64,000 nucleotides of DNA from Fundicoccus culcitae (GTDB taxonomy: Bacteria > Bacillota > Bacilli > Lactobacillales > Aerococcaceae): assembly GCF_024661895.1 (NCBI RefSeq), contig NZ_CP102453.1:1426001-1490000 (forward strand). Reading direction: 5' to 3'. This document shows, piece after piece, positions 9,414 through 22,216 of this stretch (positions are counted from its first letter, which is position 1; the number at the start of each line of letters is the position of its first letter). The notes beneath the pieces were generated by a model that worked only from the letters and a program-made list of their open reading frames with translations, was not told the origin of the DNA and made no database searches. A program made the position numbers and the translations under genes.

Positions 9414-12400
9414 TTAGTTTAATCGTTCGATAAGGAGGTTATCGAGGATGAGGTCTTTGTAGGATTTGAAATTGTAGTCGCGGTCGGTAGAAGCTTCGGC
9501 GGATGCGACTTTTTTGTCAGTGGATAGGATGCCTATCCAGCTGGTGCCATCGGGGGCGGCAGTGAACTCGTAGGTAGCGTGGCCGAAGCTGGCGCTAGTT
9601 TGCCAAGTGTTTTTTAGTCGTTCAATTTGCCAAGCGGTCGAACTGGCGTCACCGATGACGAAGGCGTAGTGGTCGTCGAGGCCGGCTTCGTAGTCGAAGC
9701 TGACGCGGTAGCGGGCACCGGGTTTAAAGGCGATATTTTGTGGGATGGTGCGGTAGAGTAATTTATTTAGACCGACCAAGCCGTTGGTTTTGAGTGACCA
9801 GTCGCCTGCAATGACGTCGCTGATTTTTTTGTCATGCCAACCGCGTTGGGTGTAAGGGGCATTTTTTTGTGCCAAGTGGATGCGGTTGTCTTCGACGCCC
9901 TCGCCTTCTGCGATGACGAATGGGAAGATGCCTTGGGGCACGGATTCGAAATCTTGGTAGAAGGTGCAGGGATATTTATTAGAGGGGTGTTGATTGTCGA
10001 AGTGTTTTGAATGGTTTTCGACAATGCGCACGTTGTCCCAATAGGTGGCGCCGGTGCCTGGGTCGCGGGTCAGGGTGAGCTGAGTGGCGGTCGGGTCGGC
10101 GGCGGTGGTGAAAAAGACGAACAGGTTTTGGAAATAGGAGCAGTCGTCCACGGTTGCGTTGAGGCGCAGGGTGTTGTGGGGATCTGCTTTGACGTAATTT
10201 TGCGCGAGCGAGCGGGTCAGGCTATTGGTGGTAGCGTTGATGGTCAGGCTGGCTTGGGCATCGGAACGGTTGTCGACAGCGATATAGGCAACGTAGTCGG
10301 TGTTGGGCGCTAGGCCGGTCACGGTTTGGGTCAGCGTGGTCGTGGTTGCCGGCGCGTCGATGCGCAGAACCGGATTAGCGCCTTGGGTTTGCGCGATACT
10401 AACGGCATCGCGGTCGCCAGTGATGGTCCAATGGTCTAGGGTGCCGCTGTTGAAGCCGGTGTCGATCAGGTGGGCCTTGCTGCTCCACTCAAGGTCGGGG
10501 TCGGCTTGGGTTTGCGGTTGGGTATAAATGACGTATGGGGTGTTGCGGGCAAGGTCGGCGTTGAGCGTTGTTGCGGTCGCGGCTTCGTCTGCCGGCACGA
10601 CGATTTGCTCGTTGGCTTTACCTTGCGGGGTCAACTCGTAAATGTACAGGGTTTGGCCGATTAGGGCTTTGGGTAGTGGCCAGGGGGTTGGAGCCTCCGT
10701 TGGGTTAGCGGTGTTGCCAGTACTTGACGAAGTTGGCGTCGCCGCATCGTCAGCAACTGGATCTTCCTTGATTCCGTTGCCTGCTAGGCGCTCGTCAGCT
10801 TCGACGGGGCGTGCTATTCCTGAATAGTAGTAATATTTATTTGTCACGCGTTCAGTCGCGCCACCTTCACCGCCACCTTCACCTTCACCTTCACCCCACC
10901 CCCAAGGTATCAAATACGTATCTCCCAACAAAACCAACTCCCCATTCAACCGAATCTCACGCTGACTATAACCCGGATCAGCAGGATCACCAGACAGGCG
11001 GCGAATTTCCAAGTGGTCGCCGGCATCATTGGTCAGTACCATCCGCATCTCCGGCGTCCACGCATAGCGCTCACCATTGTCACTCATCTCGACCGACTCC
11101 CCCATCAGAACTTCCACCACCACGTAGTGTTGGAGATATTTAGTTGGGAGGTTGACGGCGAACAGGGTGTCCAAGTAGGACTGGTAATTGCTGCGGCCCT
11201 GCCAGCCCTCAAAGTCGTTCAAGACATAGCCGCCCAGCAATGGTGCAACCGCCGCCCCGCCGTATTGCGGATAGTCGGCGACCCAAGCGTCTTTCTGGTG
11301 GTTGCGGATAAAACGGGCGATGGTCGAGTTGATGCCCTTGAAGGCGTAACCGCCGTAAGGCTGGTCGACCGCCCAATGATGAAAGGTCGCATCATACTCG
11401 CCGGTGTGCCCCCACTCGAACGCCACGCGCCAACCCAGGCCGTTGATTTCCTTGGCCAGCTGGTGGGTCGCCCACGCACGCTCGTCGCCAGACTGGTGGT
11501 TGCCCCACACATCGACGTAGAGGTAATTGAGGTCGTCCCCCGCCACCGCCTTGAGATCCTCGAAACGCGTCAAACGGCCGTGGGCCAAATCGTAGGCCGA
11601 AACAATGTTGATTGCCTGATCCAACCAATTCCAACCGTAATGATACTGCCCCTGCGAATCCTTGCGCAAGCGGTTCGGCTCAAAGTACGGCGACTCCGGA
11701 TACGTTTCTGATGCGTTCACATGGAGTCCGATGTGCGCCCCCAGTTTTTTTCCTTCTTTTAATAAATATCTGAAATCCTCTTGGCCACCCATGCGTTGGC
11801 CGATATCTTTGTAGTTGAGGTGCCCCGAATCGTGGCCTTCATTGCCATAACCTTTCAACATCACCGCTTGCTGCAAGCCATCTGTGTTGAGGTAAACTTT
11901 TTTGATTTCGTCCAGGGTCATCAGGAAAGGATTTTGTGCTTGTGAACCAAAGTTCATCGCAATCCGGTAACCTACCAGGTCCGGCGTTTGTCCAGCCCCA
12001 TAAGGGGTGTGCATAATCTCACGATAAGCAATCGCCGCATCCTGCCAGTCAGTTTTCCCATCTTGGTTGCGGTCGGTGGTAATTACCACTTTGGCTTGTG
12101 GCAGTTCCAGCGTGTGGGCTGGGTTGACCTTGTAAGTCCCGTCAGCCGTTTGATAAGCCGTTTGGTAAATCCAAGGCGAACTTTGAATCCCAATATAGTT
12201 GGTGGACGCGATGGTTTGCTTTTTCGCCGTCAACCGTGTGTAGTCCTCGGTTTTCCCCCCATGACTATACTGCGAATTCGACCAAACCCCGGCCGCCAAT
12301 TGTTCATACGAGACAAAAGCGTACATAAAGCCTTCATTCAGCGCTGGCATCGGGTTCGCCACCCTGATAAATTGATCCCCACTGTGGTGGGTATCATTCG

Positions 12401-13424
12401 ACATCGTCGCCCCCGCAAATTGCGCCTGCGCTTGGTCACTCGCCACCGAAACCAAGAAATTATCCGGAAAATGAATCTGCTGAATTAATAGCGATGGGTC
12501 GTCTATGCGTTGACCGGGTTGGATTTGATGCTTATTTTCAATACGTGTAACCGTAAATTGCAACCCGCTATTGACCAACGCCAGCTCCACCGTCAACTCA
12601 GCATCAATCTGATGTGCCCCGTCTTGCGCACGCAGGGTGTATTCCGCCGTTGCTGCGTTCAGTTTTTTATAAGTCACCTGCGGCGTGACAGGAATCTGAT
12701 TAATTTCCAAGCTCGTCAATGGCTTAACCTGCCCAAAAATCACTTCCCCCTTGTACTGATAAGCCTTCACTCGCGGAAACTGCGTATCAATCGTCGCCGA
12801 CAATTGCCCATTCGAAAGCTGGTCATAAATAGTAGCCGCGTCATCGATAGCCGGCCCCGTTTGCAATGGCTCCTTCGACCAATCAATCGCCTCGGCCTTT
12901 TCAAAAACCCCCATCGTCGTCCGGTCCAAGCCCGTCGTCCCCAACGTCAAATACACCGCCGACGATTGTTGCAACGCCTGCATCACATCGGTCGGAATAT
13001 TCGCATTGTCCAACACACTGACCTCGTCAACCAGCACATTCAACTGCCCATCCGCCTTCAAATTCACACTCAGCTTAAACGCCTCATTCAGGCGTGGCGC
13101 AGCGGTATTTATTGGCGTGGTTTGATTCGGAATTTCCCAAAACCACCCCTCCGCGTTAAACCCCACAAATAAATACCGCTGCGGCCCGCCGTAGTGCAAT
13201 AAAACCCCAAATTGGCGGTGAGTGGTAGCAGATAAATCAATCAAATTAAAACTCAGGCTGGTGCTCCCACTGGTGGAAGCCTTGACATCAGCGTTTTCAA
13301 ACAGCGCCGCATTCTCACGGTTATTATTTGAAAAAGTCGACCCCAAAACCTGATACGTTTTGTTACTAATAATTTTCTGCGAGCTATTCCCCGCATTATT
13401 CGGTAGCGTCTTCCATTTTGACAA
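9414..13424 (-). CDS. GH101 endo-alpha-N-acetylgalactosaminidase
   Basis: 1336-aa glycoside hydrolase that releases Gal-beta-1,3-GalNAc from O-linked mucin-type glycans. The GH101 core spans about 240-860. The nucleophile is D638 (YLYVDVWGNH) and the acid/base E670 (VAFEWGHTGEY), 32 residues apart as in the pneumococcal enzyme (D764/E796). An N-terminal sandwich-like region (1-200) and C-terminal carbohydrate-binding-like modules (about 1000-1336) flank it, with a Gly/Glu-repeat linker and an acidic/Thr-rich linker near 840-910. No signal peptide, LPXTG motif or SLH domain is visible, unlike most GH101 proteins, so the enzyme looks cytoplasmic or released by another route. The start is TTG at 13424 with GAGGAG 8 nt upstream; the nearby ATG is out of frame. 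The stop codon overlaps the dispersed 16-bp motif. Codon use is GC-rich relative to the ureide island. Confidence 0.93.
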   Translation of the reverse strand: MSKWKTLPNNAGNSSQKIISNKTYQVLGSTFSNNNRENAALFENADVKASTSGSTSLSFNLIDLSATTHRQFGVLLHYGGPQRYLFVGFNAEGWFWEIPNQTTPINTAAPRLNEAFKLSVNLKADGQLNVLVDEVSVLDNANIPTDVMQALQQSSAVYLTLGTTGLDRTTMGVFEKAEAIDWSKEPLQTGPAIDDAATIYDQLSNGQLSATIDTQFPRVKAYQYKGEVIFGQVKPLTSLEINQIPVTPQVTYKKLNAATAEYTLRAQDGAHQIDAELTVELALVNSGLQFTVTRIENKHQIQPGQRIDDPSLLIQQIHFPDNFLVSVASDQAQAQFAGATMSNDTHHSGDQFIRVANPMPALNEGFMYAFVSYEQLAAGVWSNSQYSHGGKTEDYTRLTAKKQTIASTNYIGIQSSPWIYQTAYQTADGTYKVNPAHTLELPQAKVVITTDRNQDGKTDWQDAAIAYREIMHTPYGAGQTPDLVGYRIAMNFGSQAQNPFLMTLDEIKKVYLNTDGLQQAVMLKGYGNEGHDSGHLNYKDIGQRMGGQEDFRYLLKEGKKLGAHIGLHVNASETYPESPYFEPNRLRKDSQGQYHYGWNWLDQAINIVSAYDLAHGRLTRFEDLKAVAGDDLNYLYVDVWGNHQSGDERAWATHQLAKEINGLGWRVAFEWGHTGEYDATFHHWAVDQPYGGYAFKGINSTIARFIRNHQKDAWVADYPQYGGAAVAPLLGGYVLNDFEGWQGRSNYQSYLDTLFAVNLPTKYLQHYVVVEVLMGESVEMSDNGERYAWTPEMRMVLTNDAGDHLEIRRLSGDPADPGYSQREIRLNGELVLLGDTYLIPWGWGEGEGEGGGEGGATERVTNKYYYYSGIARPVEADERLAGNGIKEDPVADDAATPTSSSTGNTANPTEAPTPWPLPKALIGQTLYIYELTPQGKANEQIVVPADEAATATTLNADLARNTPYVIYTQPQTQADPDLEWSSKAHLIDTGFNSGTLDHWTITGDRDAVSIAQTQGANPVLRIDAPATTTTLTQTVTGLAPNTDYVAYIAVDNRSDAQASLTINATTNSLTRSLAQNYVKADPHNTLRLNATVDDCSYFQNLFVFFTTAADPTATQLTLTRDPGTGATYWDNVRIVENHSKHFDNQHPSNKYPCTFYQDFESVPQGIFPFVIAEGEGVEDNRIHLAQKNAPYTQRGWHDKKISDVIAGDWSLKTNGLVGLNKLLYRTIPQNIAFKPGARYRVSFDYEAGLDDHYAFVIGDASSTAWQIERLKNTWQTSASFGHATYEFTAAPDGTSWIGILSTDKKVASAEASTDRDYNFKSYKDLILDNLLIERLN

Positions 13425-13570
13425 AGTACATGCTCCTCTCGACGTTTCAAAATTTACAATTAATTCAGCCGCTTATTTTCTTATGCGGTTCATTCCAGCT
13501 TATTAAGCTTAATCTGTCATTTGCTCATGGAGCAGATGACAGATTAAGGCTATTCGGTCTTTTGCTCATA

Positions 13571-13877
13571 GTAAGTGGGAAGTGAAGAACCGTCATTTCT
13601 CACTTTCGTGAGCGCACACATATTGGAGCATTTGTTGTGAGCGGGAAATGTGTGACCATTATATAAACTACCAATTAGGCTATTCAGTCATGAAATTAGG
13701 CATTTGGTGACCGATTAACTTTATTTAACGTTCGCTCACTTCCCGCTTACCTCCCAACCGCCAGAGAGAAGTCTGAGAGGCGGATGGCCCTTCCAAACCG
13801 CCAGAGGGAAGCCTGAGAGGCGGATGGGATAAAAAAAGGCGACTTGTTAATTTGACGGTCTTTCACTTCCCGCTTAC
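13571..13877. mobile_element. IS66-ended non-autonomous element, copy 1
   Basis: 307 bp beginning GTAAGTGGGAAGTGAAGAAC and ending in the inverse repeat CACTTCCCGCTTAC, matching the termini of the IS66 at 5159-7444. It has no coding capacity and contains A-, E- and B-type units. The flanks GCTCATA and GCTCACG agree at five of seven bases, and the uninterrupted site (TTGCTCATAGCGCAGATG) exists at 15422, which supports insertion into a family C unit. Confidence 0.7.
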
Positions 13878-13926
13878 GCTCACGGCGCAGATGACAGATT
13901 AGAGCTATTTTTTCTTTTGCTCTCGG

Positions 13927-14471
13927 TAAGTGGGAAGTGAAGAACCGTCATTTCTCACTTACGTGGGCGCACACATATTGGAGCATTTGTTGTGAGCGGG
14001 AAACTAAGCGGGTAATGTCTGACCATTAAATAAACTACCAATTAGGTTATTCGGTCATGAAATTAGGCATTTGGTGACCGATTAGCTTTATTTAGTCACG
14101 AAATCAGTTATTTGATGACCGATTAGCTTTACTTAACATCCGCTTACGTTCGCGCACACAACTACCGCCTGTATATGTGAGCGCTCTGGTTCGCGCACAC
14201 AACAAGCATCCGAATATGTGAGCGTGAAGTTGAGCGCACACATATTGGAGCAGTTGTTGTGAGCGTGAAACTAGGCGGGAAATGTGTGACCATTATATAA
14301 ACTACCAATTAGGTTATTCGGTCATGAAATTAGGCATTTGGTAACCGATTAGCTTTATTTACCGTTCGCTCACTTCCAGCTTACCTCCCAACCGCCAGAG
14401 AGAAGTCTGAAAGGCGGTTGGGAGAAAAAAAAGCGACTTATTAATTTGACGGTCTTTCACTTCCCGCTTAC
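13927..14471. mobile_element. IS66-ended segment, copy 2 (composite)
   Basis: 545 bp between a left IS66-like end and the inverse end CACTTCCCGCTTAC. An internal end at 14371-14384 suggests nested or merged elements. It carries A and E units. The flanking 7-mers (GCTCTCG, TCTCACG) agree only partly, so exact boundaries are uncertain. Confidence 0.5.
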
Positions 14472-14560
14472 TCTCACGGTTCAGATGACAGATTTGGGCT
14501 ATTCTGTCTTTTGCTCATGGCGCAGATGACAGATTAGGGCTATTCTGTCTTTTGCTCATA

Positions 14561-14867
14561 GTAAGTGGGAAGTGAAGAACCGTCATTTCTCACTTTCGTG
14601 GGCGCACACATATTGGAGCAGTTGTTGTGAGCGGGAAATGTGTGACCATTATATAAACTACCAATTAGGCTATTCAGTCATGAAATTAGGCATTTGGTGA
14701 CCGATTAACTTTATTTAACGTTCGCTCACTTCCCGCTTACCTCCCAACCGCCAGAGAGAAGTCTGAGAGGCGGATAGCCCTTCCAAACCGCCAGAGGGAA
14801 GCCTGAGAGGCGGATGGGATAAAAAAAGGGGACTTGTTAATTTGACGGTCTTTCACTTCCCGCTTAC
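14561..14867. mobile_element. IS66-ended non-autonomous element, copy 3
   Basis: 307 bp, same length, content and flanks as copy 1 at 13571-13877, offset by 990 bp. It most likely arose by duplication of the surrounding block, not by a separate insertion. Confidence 0.7.
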
Positions 14868-14915
14868 GCTCACGGCGCAGATGACAGATTAGGGCTATTC
14901 TGTCTTTTGCTCTCG

Positions 14916-15381
14916 GTAAGTGGGAAGTGAAGAACCGTCATTTCTCACTTACATGGGCGCACACATATTGGAGCATTTGTTGTGAGCGTGAAGGGGAGCG
15001 CACACATATTCGAGCATTTGTTGTGAGCGTGAAACTAAGCGGGTAATGTCTGACCATTAAATAAACTACCAATTAGGTTATTCGGTCATGAAATTAGGCA
15101 TTTGGTGACCGATTAGCTTTATTTAGTCACGAAATCAGTCATTTGATGACCGATTAGCTTTACTTAACATCCGCTTACGTTCGCGCACACAACAAGCATC
15201 CGAATATGTGAGCGTGAAGTTGAGCGCACACATATTGGAGCAGTTGTTGTGAGCGTGAAACTAGGCGGGAAATGTGTGACCTTTATATAAACTACCAATT
15301 AGGCTATTCGGTCATGAAATTAGGCATTTGGTGACCGATTAGCCTAATTGTTAATTTGACGGTCTTTCACTTCCCGCTTAC
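14916..15381. mobile_element. IS66-ended element, copy 4
   Basis: 466 bp between GTAAGTGGGAAGTGAAGAAC and CACTTCCCGCTTAC. The flanking 7-mers GCTCTCG and GCTCACG match at six of seven bases. The insertion point in the family C unit is the same as for copies 1 and 3. Confidence 0.6.
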
Positions 15382-15669
15382 GCTCACGGCGTAGATGACA
15401 GATTAAAGCTATTCTGTCTTTTGCTCATAGCGCAGATGACAGATTAGGGCTATTCTGTCTTTTGCTCACGGTGCAGATGACAGATTAGGGCTATTCTGTC
15501 TTTTGCTCACGGTGCAGATGACAGATTAGGGCTATTCTTCCGAAATATTCTGTAAACCAGCCACTTAAGCGCTAATTTTTAAGACTTTCATTATAACCTT
15601 AGTTGTTTGTTAATCATCGACAAATAAGTTGAGTGAGAATCGACAAGGAAAGTTGGGGCCGAATCGACT

Positions 15670-15749
15670 ATTCTGTCCTTTTTTACTTGAATTTTGGACA
15701 GAATAACCCTATTCTGTCCTTTTTTACTCTAATTTTGGACAGTATATCC

Positions 15750-15750
<1 letters not shown>
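15670..15750. repeat. Hairpin array, family D (2 units)
   Basis: Units start at 15670 and 15711 (41 bp), arms ATTCTGTCC/GGACAGAAT with the second arm slightly decayed. They lie directly downstream of the beta-galactosidase stop and may act as its transcription terminator, since no classical one is seen. Confidence 0.75.
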
Positions 15751-20524
<4,774 letters not shown>

Positions 20525-20667
20525 GCAGTATGAACTACCGTTTTGTTAAGTATTTCCTTATTGGCTGGCTTTTTATTGTTGGTGAAAGCCGGCAAATTGA
20601 GCAATATAGCTCAGTGTTTTACTTTCCACCTACACGTTACCCTATAAGTGGAATATTCTACGTATGT

Positions 20668-20888
20668 GTTACCGTCAGTTTATAATAGACTACCTTTGTA
20701 TGGAGGAATTTCATAAAAATTATTAGGCAAATACTTGTTCAGGTCATTGCTTTGTTAGCAGTGACCAGATTAATCATTTTAAACTAAAGATTTCTGAAAA
20801 AATCTCAAATTGAGATGATTCATCGAAAAGAATCAGCCTTTTATCACGTTGATGCATCGCAAACAACCACTCGTTCGATTCTACTTAC
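20668..20888. mobile_element. IS66-ended repeat element, left copy
   Basis: About 220 bp, closely similar to 21727-21951. The right terminus (TCTACTTAC, ending at 20888) resembles an IS66 end; the left terminus is not recognisable. It directly abuts the 102-bp tandem array. No gene. Confidence 0.55.
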
Positions 20889-21711
20889 ATTTGCCGGCTT
20901 TCGATTCTTGACGACATCCGGCAATTGACTTTGCCGGTCTTCAACATAAATCGACGTCCGGCATTTTAGCAATTTACAGCATATCCCACGATTTGCCGGC
21001 TTTCGATTCTTGACGACGTCCGGCAATTGACTTTGCCGGTCTTCAACATAAATCGACGTCCGGCATTTTAGCAATTTACAGCATATCCCACAATTTGCCG
21101 GCTTTCGATTCTTGACGACGTCCGGCAATTGACTTTGACGGTCTTCAACATAAATCGACGTCCGGCATTTTAGCAATTTACAGCATATCCCACAATTTGC
21201 CGGCTTTCATTTCTTGACGACGTCCGGCAATTGACTTTGACGGTCTTCAACATAAATCGACGTCCGGCATTTCGGCAACTTTCAGCATATCCCACAATTT
21301 GCCGGCTTTCATTTCTTGACGACGTCCGGCAATTGACTTTGACGGTCTTCAACATAAATCGACGTCCGGCATTTCGGCAACTTTCAGCATATCCCACAAT
21401 TTGCCGGCTTTCATTTCTTGACGACGTCCGGCAATTGACTTTGACGGTCTTCAACATAAATCGACGTCCGGCATTTCGGCAACTTTCAGCATATCCCACA
21501 ATTTGCCGGCTTTCATTTCTTGACGACGTCCGGCAATTGACTTTGACGGTCTTCAACATAAATCGACGTCCGGCATTTCGGCAACTTTCAGCATATCCCA
21601 CAATTTGCCGGCTTTCATTTCTAGACGACGTCCGGCAATTGACTTTGACGGTCTTCAACATAAATCGACGTCCGGCATTTTAGCAATTTACAGCATATCC
21701 CACAATTTGCC
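20889..21711. repeat. 102-bp tandem repeat array (8 units)
   Basis: Eight head-to-tail units with an exact 102-bp period: the reference point CTTTCRTTTCT recurs at 20901, 21003, 21105, 21207, 21309, 21411, 21513 and 21615. Each unit holds two copies of GACGTCCGGCA about 40 bp apart plus GCCGGC arms, so extensive pairing is possible. Since 102 is divisible by three, long open frames with 34-residue repeats run through it on both strands, but none has a credible ribosome site. The first two units and the last differ from the central ones (ACAGCATATC against TCAGCATATC). Confidence 0.92.
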
Positions 21712-21951
21712 GTAACTGGGAAGTAAGTTACTGTCAGTTTATGATAGACCATCTTTGAAATGGAGGTATTTCATAAAAATTATTAGGCAAATCCTTGTTC
21801 TGGTCATTGCTACTGTTAGCAGTGACCAGATAAATCATTTTACACTAAAGATTTCTGAAAAAATCTCAAATTGAGATGATTCATCGAAAAGAATTAGACT
21901 TCTATCACGTTGATGGATCGCAAACAACCGTTCGTTTACTTCCCGCTTATA
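21712..21951. mobile_element. IS66-ended repeat element, right copy
   Basis: About 240 bp beginning GTAACTGGGAAGTAAGTTAC and ending TTACTTCCCGCTTA, a diverged IS66-type terminal pair. Its body matches 20668-20888, and a shorter inverted relative lies at 31078-31196. It has no coding capacity. No target duplication could be found. Confidence 0.6.
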
Positions 21952-22113
21952 TCCTAGGCAAGTTTAAGTATGTTCTACTTAATCCCATATGTGGAATATT
22001 CTATGCGCATATATTCCACTTAACCCCATACCAAGCAGAATTAACTAACCAACAAATAACAAACTCCGCCTATATCACCACCCTACCACTCCACCACCCC
22101 ATAAATCACAAAA

Positions 22114-22140
22114 GGCAGGAGGTCATAGTGATCTCCTGCC
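22114..22140 (-). terminator. Terminator of the ABC importer operon
   Basis: Stem GGCAGGAG with CTCCTGCC, extended by a GATCACTATGACC-type inner stem, then TTTTGT on the minus strand. It lies about 75 nt past the binding-protein stop codon. Confidence 0.75.
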
Positions 22141-22216
22141 TGATATTGGCGTGATTGCGGCGATCTTTGTAAATAAAAACCATCGACAATTTTCTAAAAC
22201 ATAGTATTTATTCGAC

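Larger units (their letters stand above)
13490..15550. repeat. 2-kb mosaic of hairpin units and IS66-ended elements
   Basis: No gene. Families A, B, C and E and IS66-like ends alternate. Units of different families keep one register: a family C unit at 13887 is followed by an IS66-end hairpin at 13927 and a family A unit at 13968 (40 and 41 bp). Family C units at 15394, 15435, 15476 and 15517 have an exact 41-bp period. The block from about 13550 to 14100 is repeated at about 14540 to 15130 (offset 990 bp, few differences), so part of the mosaic arose by segmental duplication. Confidence 0.85.

Noticed and set aside
12510-13172. Long plus-strand frames opposite GH101 and Tex (for example 33446-34261)
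   Set aside because: Antisense frames caused by the GC-rich codon use of the real genes; products lack domains and are Arg/His/Asn-rich.
20844-21683. Repeat proteins with 34-residue units read from the 102-bp array
   Set aside because: Frames stay open on both strands only because 102 is divisible by three; no ribosome site, no recognisable domain, and frames end at the array edges.
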